A stretch of 64,000 nt of DNA from Streptomyces caniferus (GTDB lineage Bacteria > Actinomycetota > Actinomycetes > Streptomycetales > Streptomycetaceae): contig NZ_BLIN01000005.1 of the NCBI RefSeq assembly GCF_009811555.1, positions 2,861,501 through 2,925,500 of the forward strand. Direction: 5' to 3'. A program made the translations under genes and the position numbers. The notes below the pieces were generated by a model that was given only the letters and a program-made list of their open reading frames with translations, did not search any database and was not told the DNA's origin. Positions within the stretch are counted from its first letter, which is position 1, and each line of letters begins with the position of its first letter. Positions 63,727-64,000 of the stretch are shown one piece after another.

Positions 63727-64000
63727 TTACGACTCCGCGAGGATTTGTCCGACGTAACGTGCCACTGCGCGTACCGCTCCCATCGTTCCGGGGTAGTCCA
63801 TGCGGGTCGGTCCGACCACGCCGAGTTTGGCGACTGCCTCGTCGCCCGAACCGTAGCCGACCGTGACGACCGATGTGGACGCCAGGCCTTCATGGGCATT
63901 CTCATGCCCGATGCGTACGGTCATGCCCGAGTCCTTGGCCTCGCCGAGCAGCTTGAGCATCACCACATGCTCCTCGAGGGCCTCCAGCACCGGCCGGATG
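63727..64000 (-). CDS. hrcA: heat-inducible transcriptional repressor HrcA, 3' end only
   Basis: C-terminal part of HrcA, cut by the window edge. Visible sequence: [40 protein letters not shown], then [20 protein letters not shown] and [10 protein letters not shown], the usual HrcA end. The N-terminal winged helix lies outside the window. HrcA represses by binding CIRCE sites; its operon with dnaJ is intact here. Confidence 0.93.
   Translation of the reverse strand, partial: IRPVLEALEEHVVMLKLLGEAKDSGMTVRIGHENAHEGLASTSVVTVGYGSGDEAVAKLGVVGPTRMDYPGTMGAVRAVARYVGQILAES

Overview
The window is high-GC actinobacterial chromosome, almost certainly Streptomyces or a very close relative. The evidence is strong third-position G/C, frequent GTG starts, a conservon (sensor, Roadblock, DUF742, GTPase and two P450s), an XRE-DUF5753/DUF397 (WhiJ-type) module, WXG100 proteins and a mycothiol-type formaldehyde dehydrogenase with its MBL partner. 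No rRNA, tRNA, CRISPR array, transposase, phage gene or biosynthetic cluster was found, so this looks like core chromosome with accessory insertions.

Layout. 0-17.6 kb is mostly accessory: MarR, dusB, two DHA2-type efflux pumps (one divergent from an XRE regulator), an aldo/keto reductase with a TetR regulator, a LysR regulator divergent from a beta-propeller protein, an NmrA-like reductase, DUF1772 and DUF2087 proteins, a VOC protein and a NarL-type two-component system. 17.7-27 kb is core: glyS, a zinc uptake operon (znuA-znuC-znuB, then zur) with two apparent Zur boxes on a probably leaderless znuA promoter, a WXG100 / NlpC-P60 / lipoprotein cassette, uppS and recO. 27-28.2 kb is a WhiJ-type module whose XRE regulator carries an in-frame TAA. 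28.4-33.8 kb is a complete conservon ending in a CYP157-like and a CYP154-like P450; the first has Trp in place of the ExxR arginine. 34-38 kb holds a TerB-like protein, a secreted SGNH lipase and leuA with a Leu-codon leader peptide.

38.3-43.7 kb carries a protealysin-like M4 metallopeptidase followed by an emfourin-type inhibitor, a LamG protein, and a GH1 glucosidase coupled to a sugar transporter. 43.8-51 kb is the housekeeping block phoH-ybeY-CNNM/CBS-cdd-like-era, split by a second XRE/DHA2 pair. 51.2-57.7 kb is carbon metabolism: a PfkB kinase divergent from a GH4 glycosidase, mycothiol-dependent formaldehyde detoxification (dehydrogenase plus MBL hydrolase), and a decayed glucarate operon (transporter and dehydratase, both with internal deletions). 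57.8-64 kb returns to core genes: secreted HAD phosphatase, HIT protein and RNase Z, OsmC, rsmE with a nitronate monooxygenase, dnaJ and the 3' end of hrcA.

The most interesting items are the metallopeptidase/inhibitor pair, the WXG/NlpC-P60/lipoprotein cassette as a possible effector-immunity set, the conservon P450 lacking ExxR, the nonsense-interrupted WhiJ-type regulator, the decayed glucarate operon, and several clear palindromic or tandem-repeat operator candidates. Function calls come from reading motifs by eye; no database search was run.
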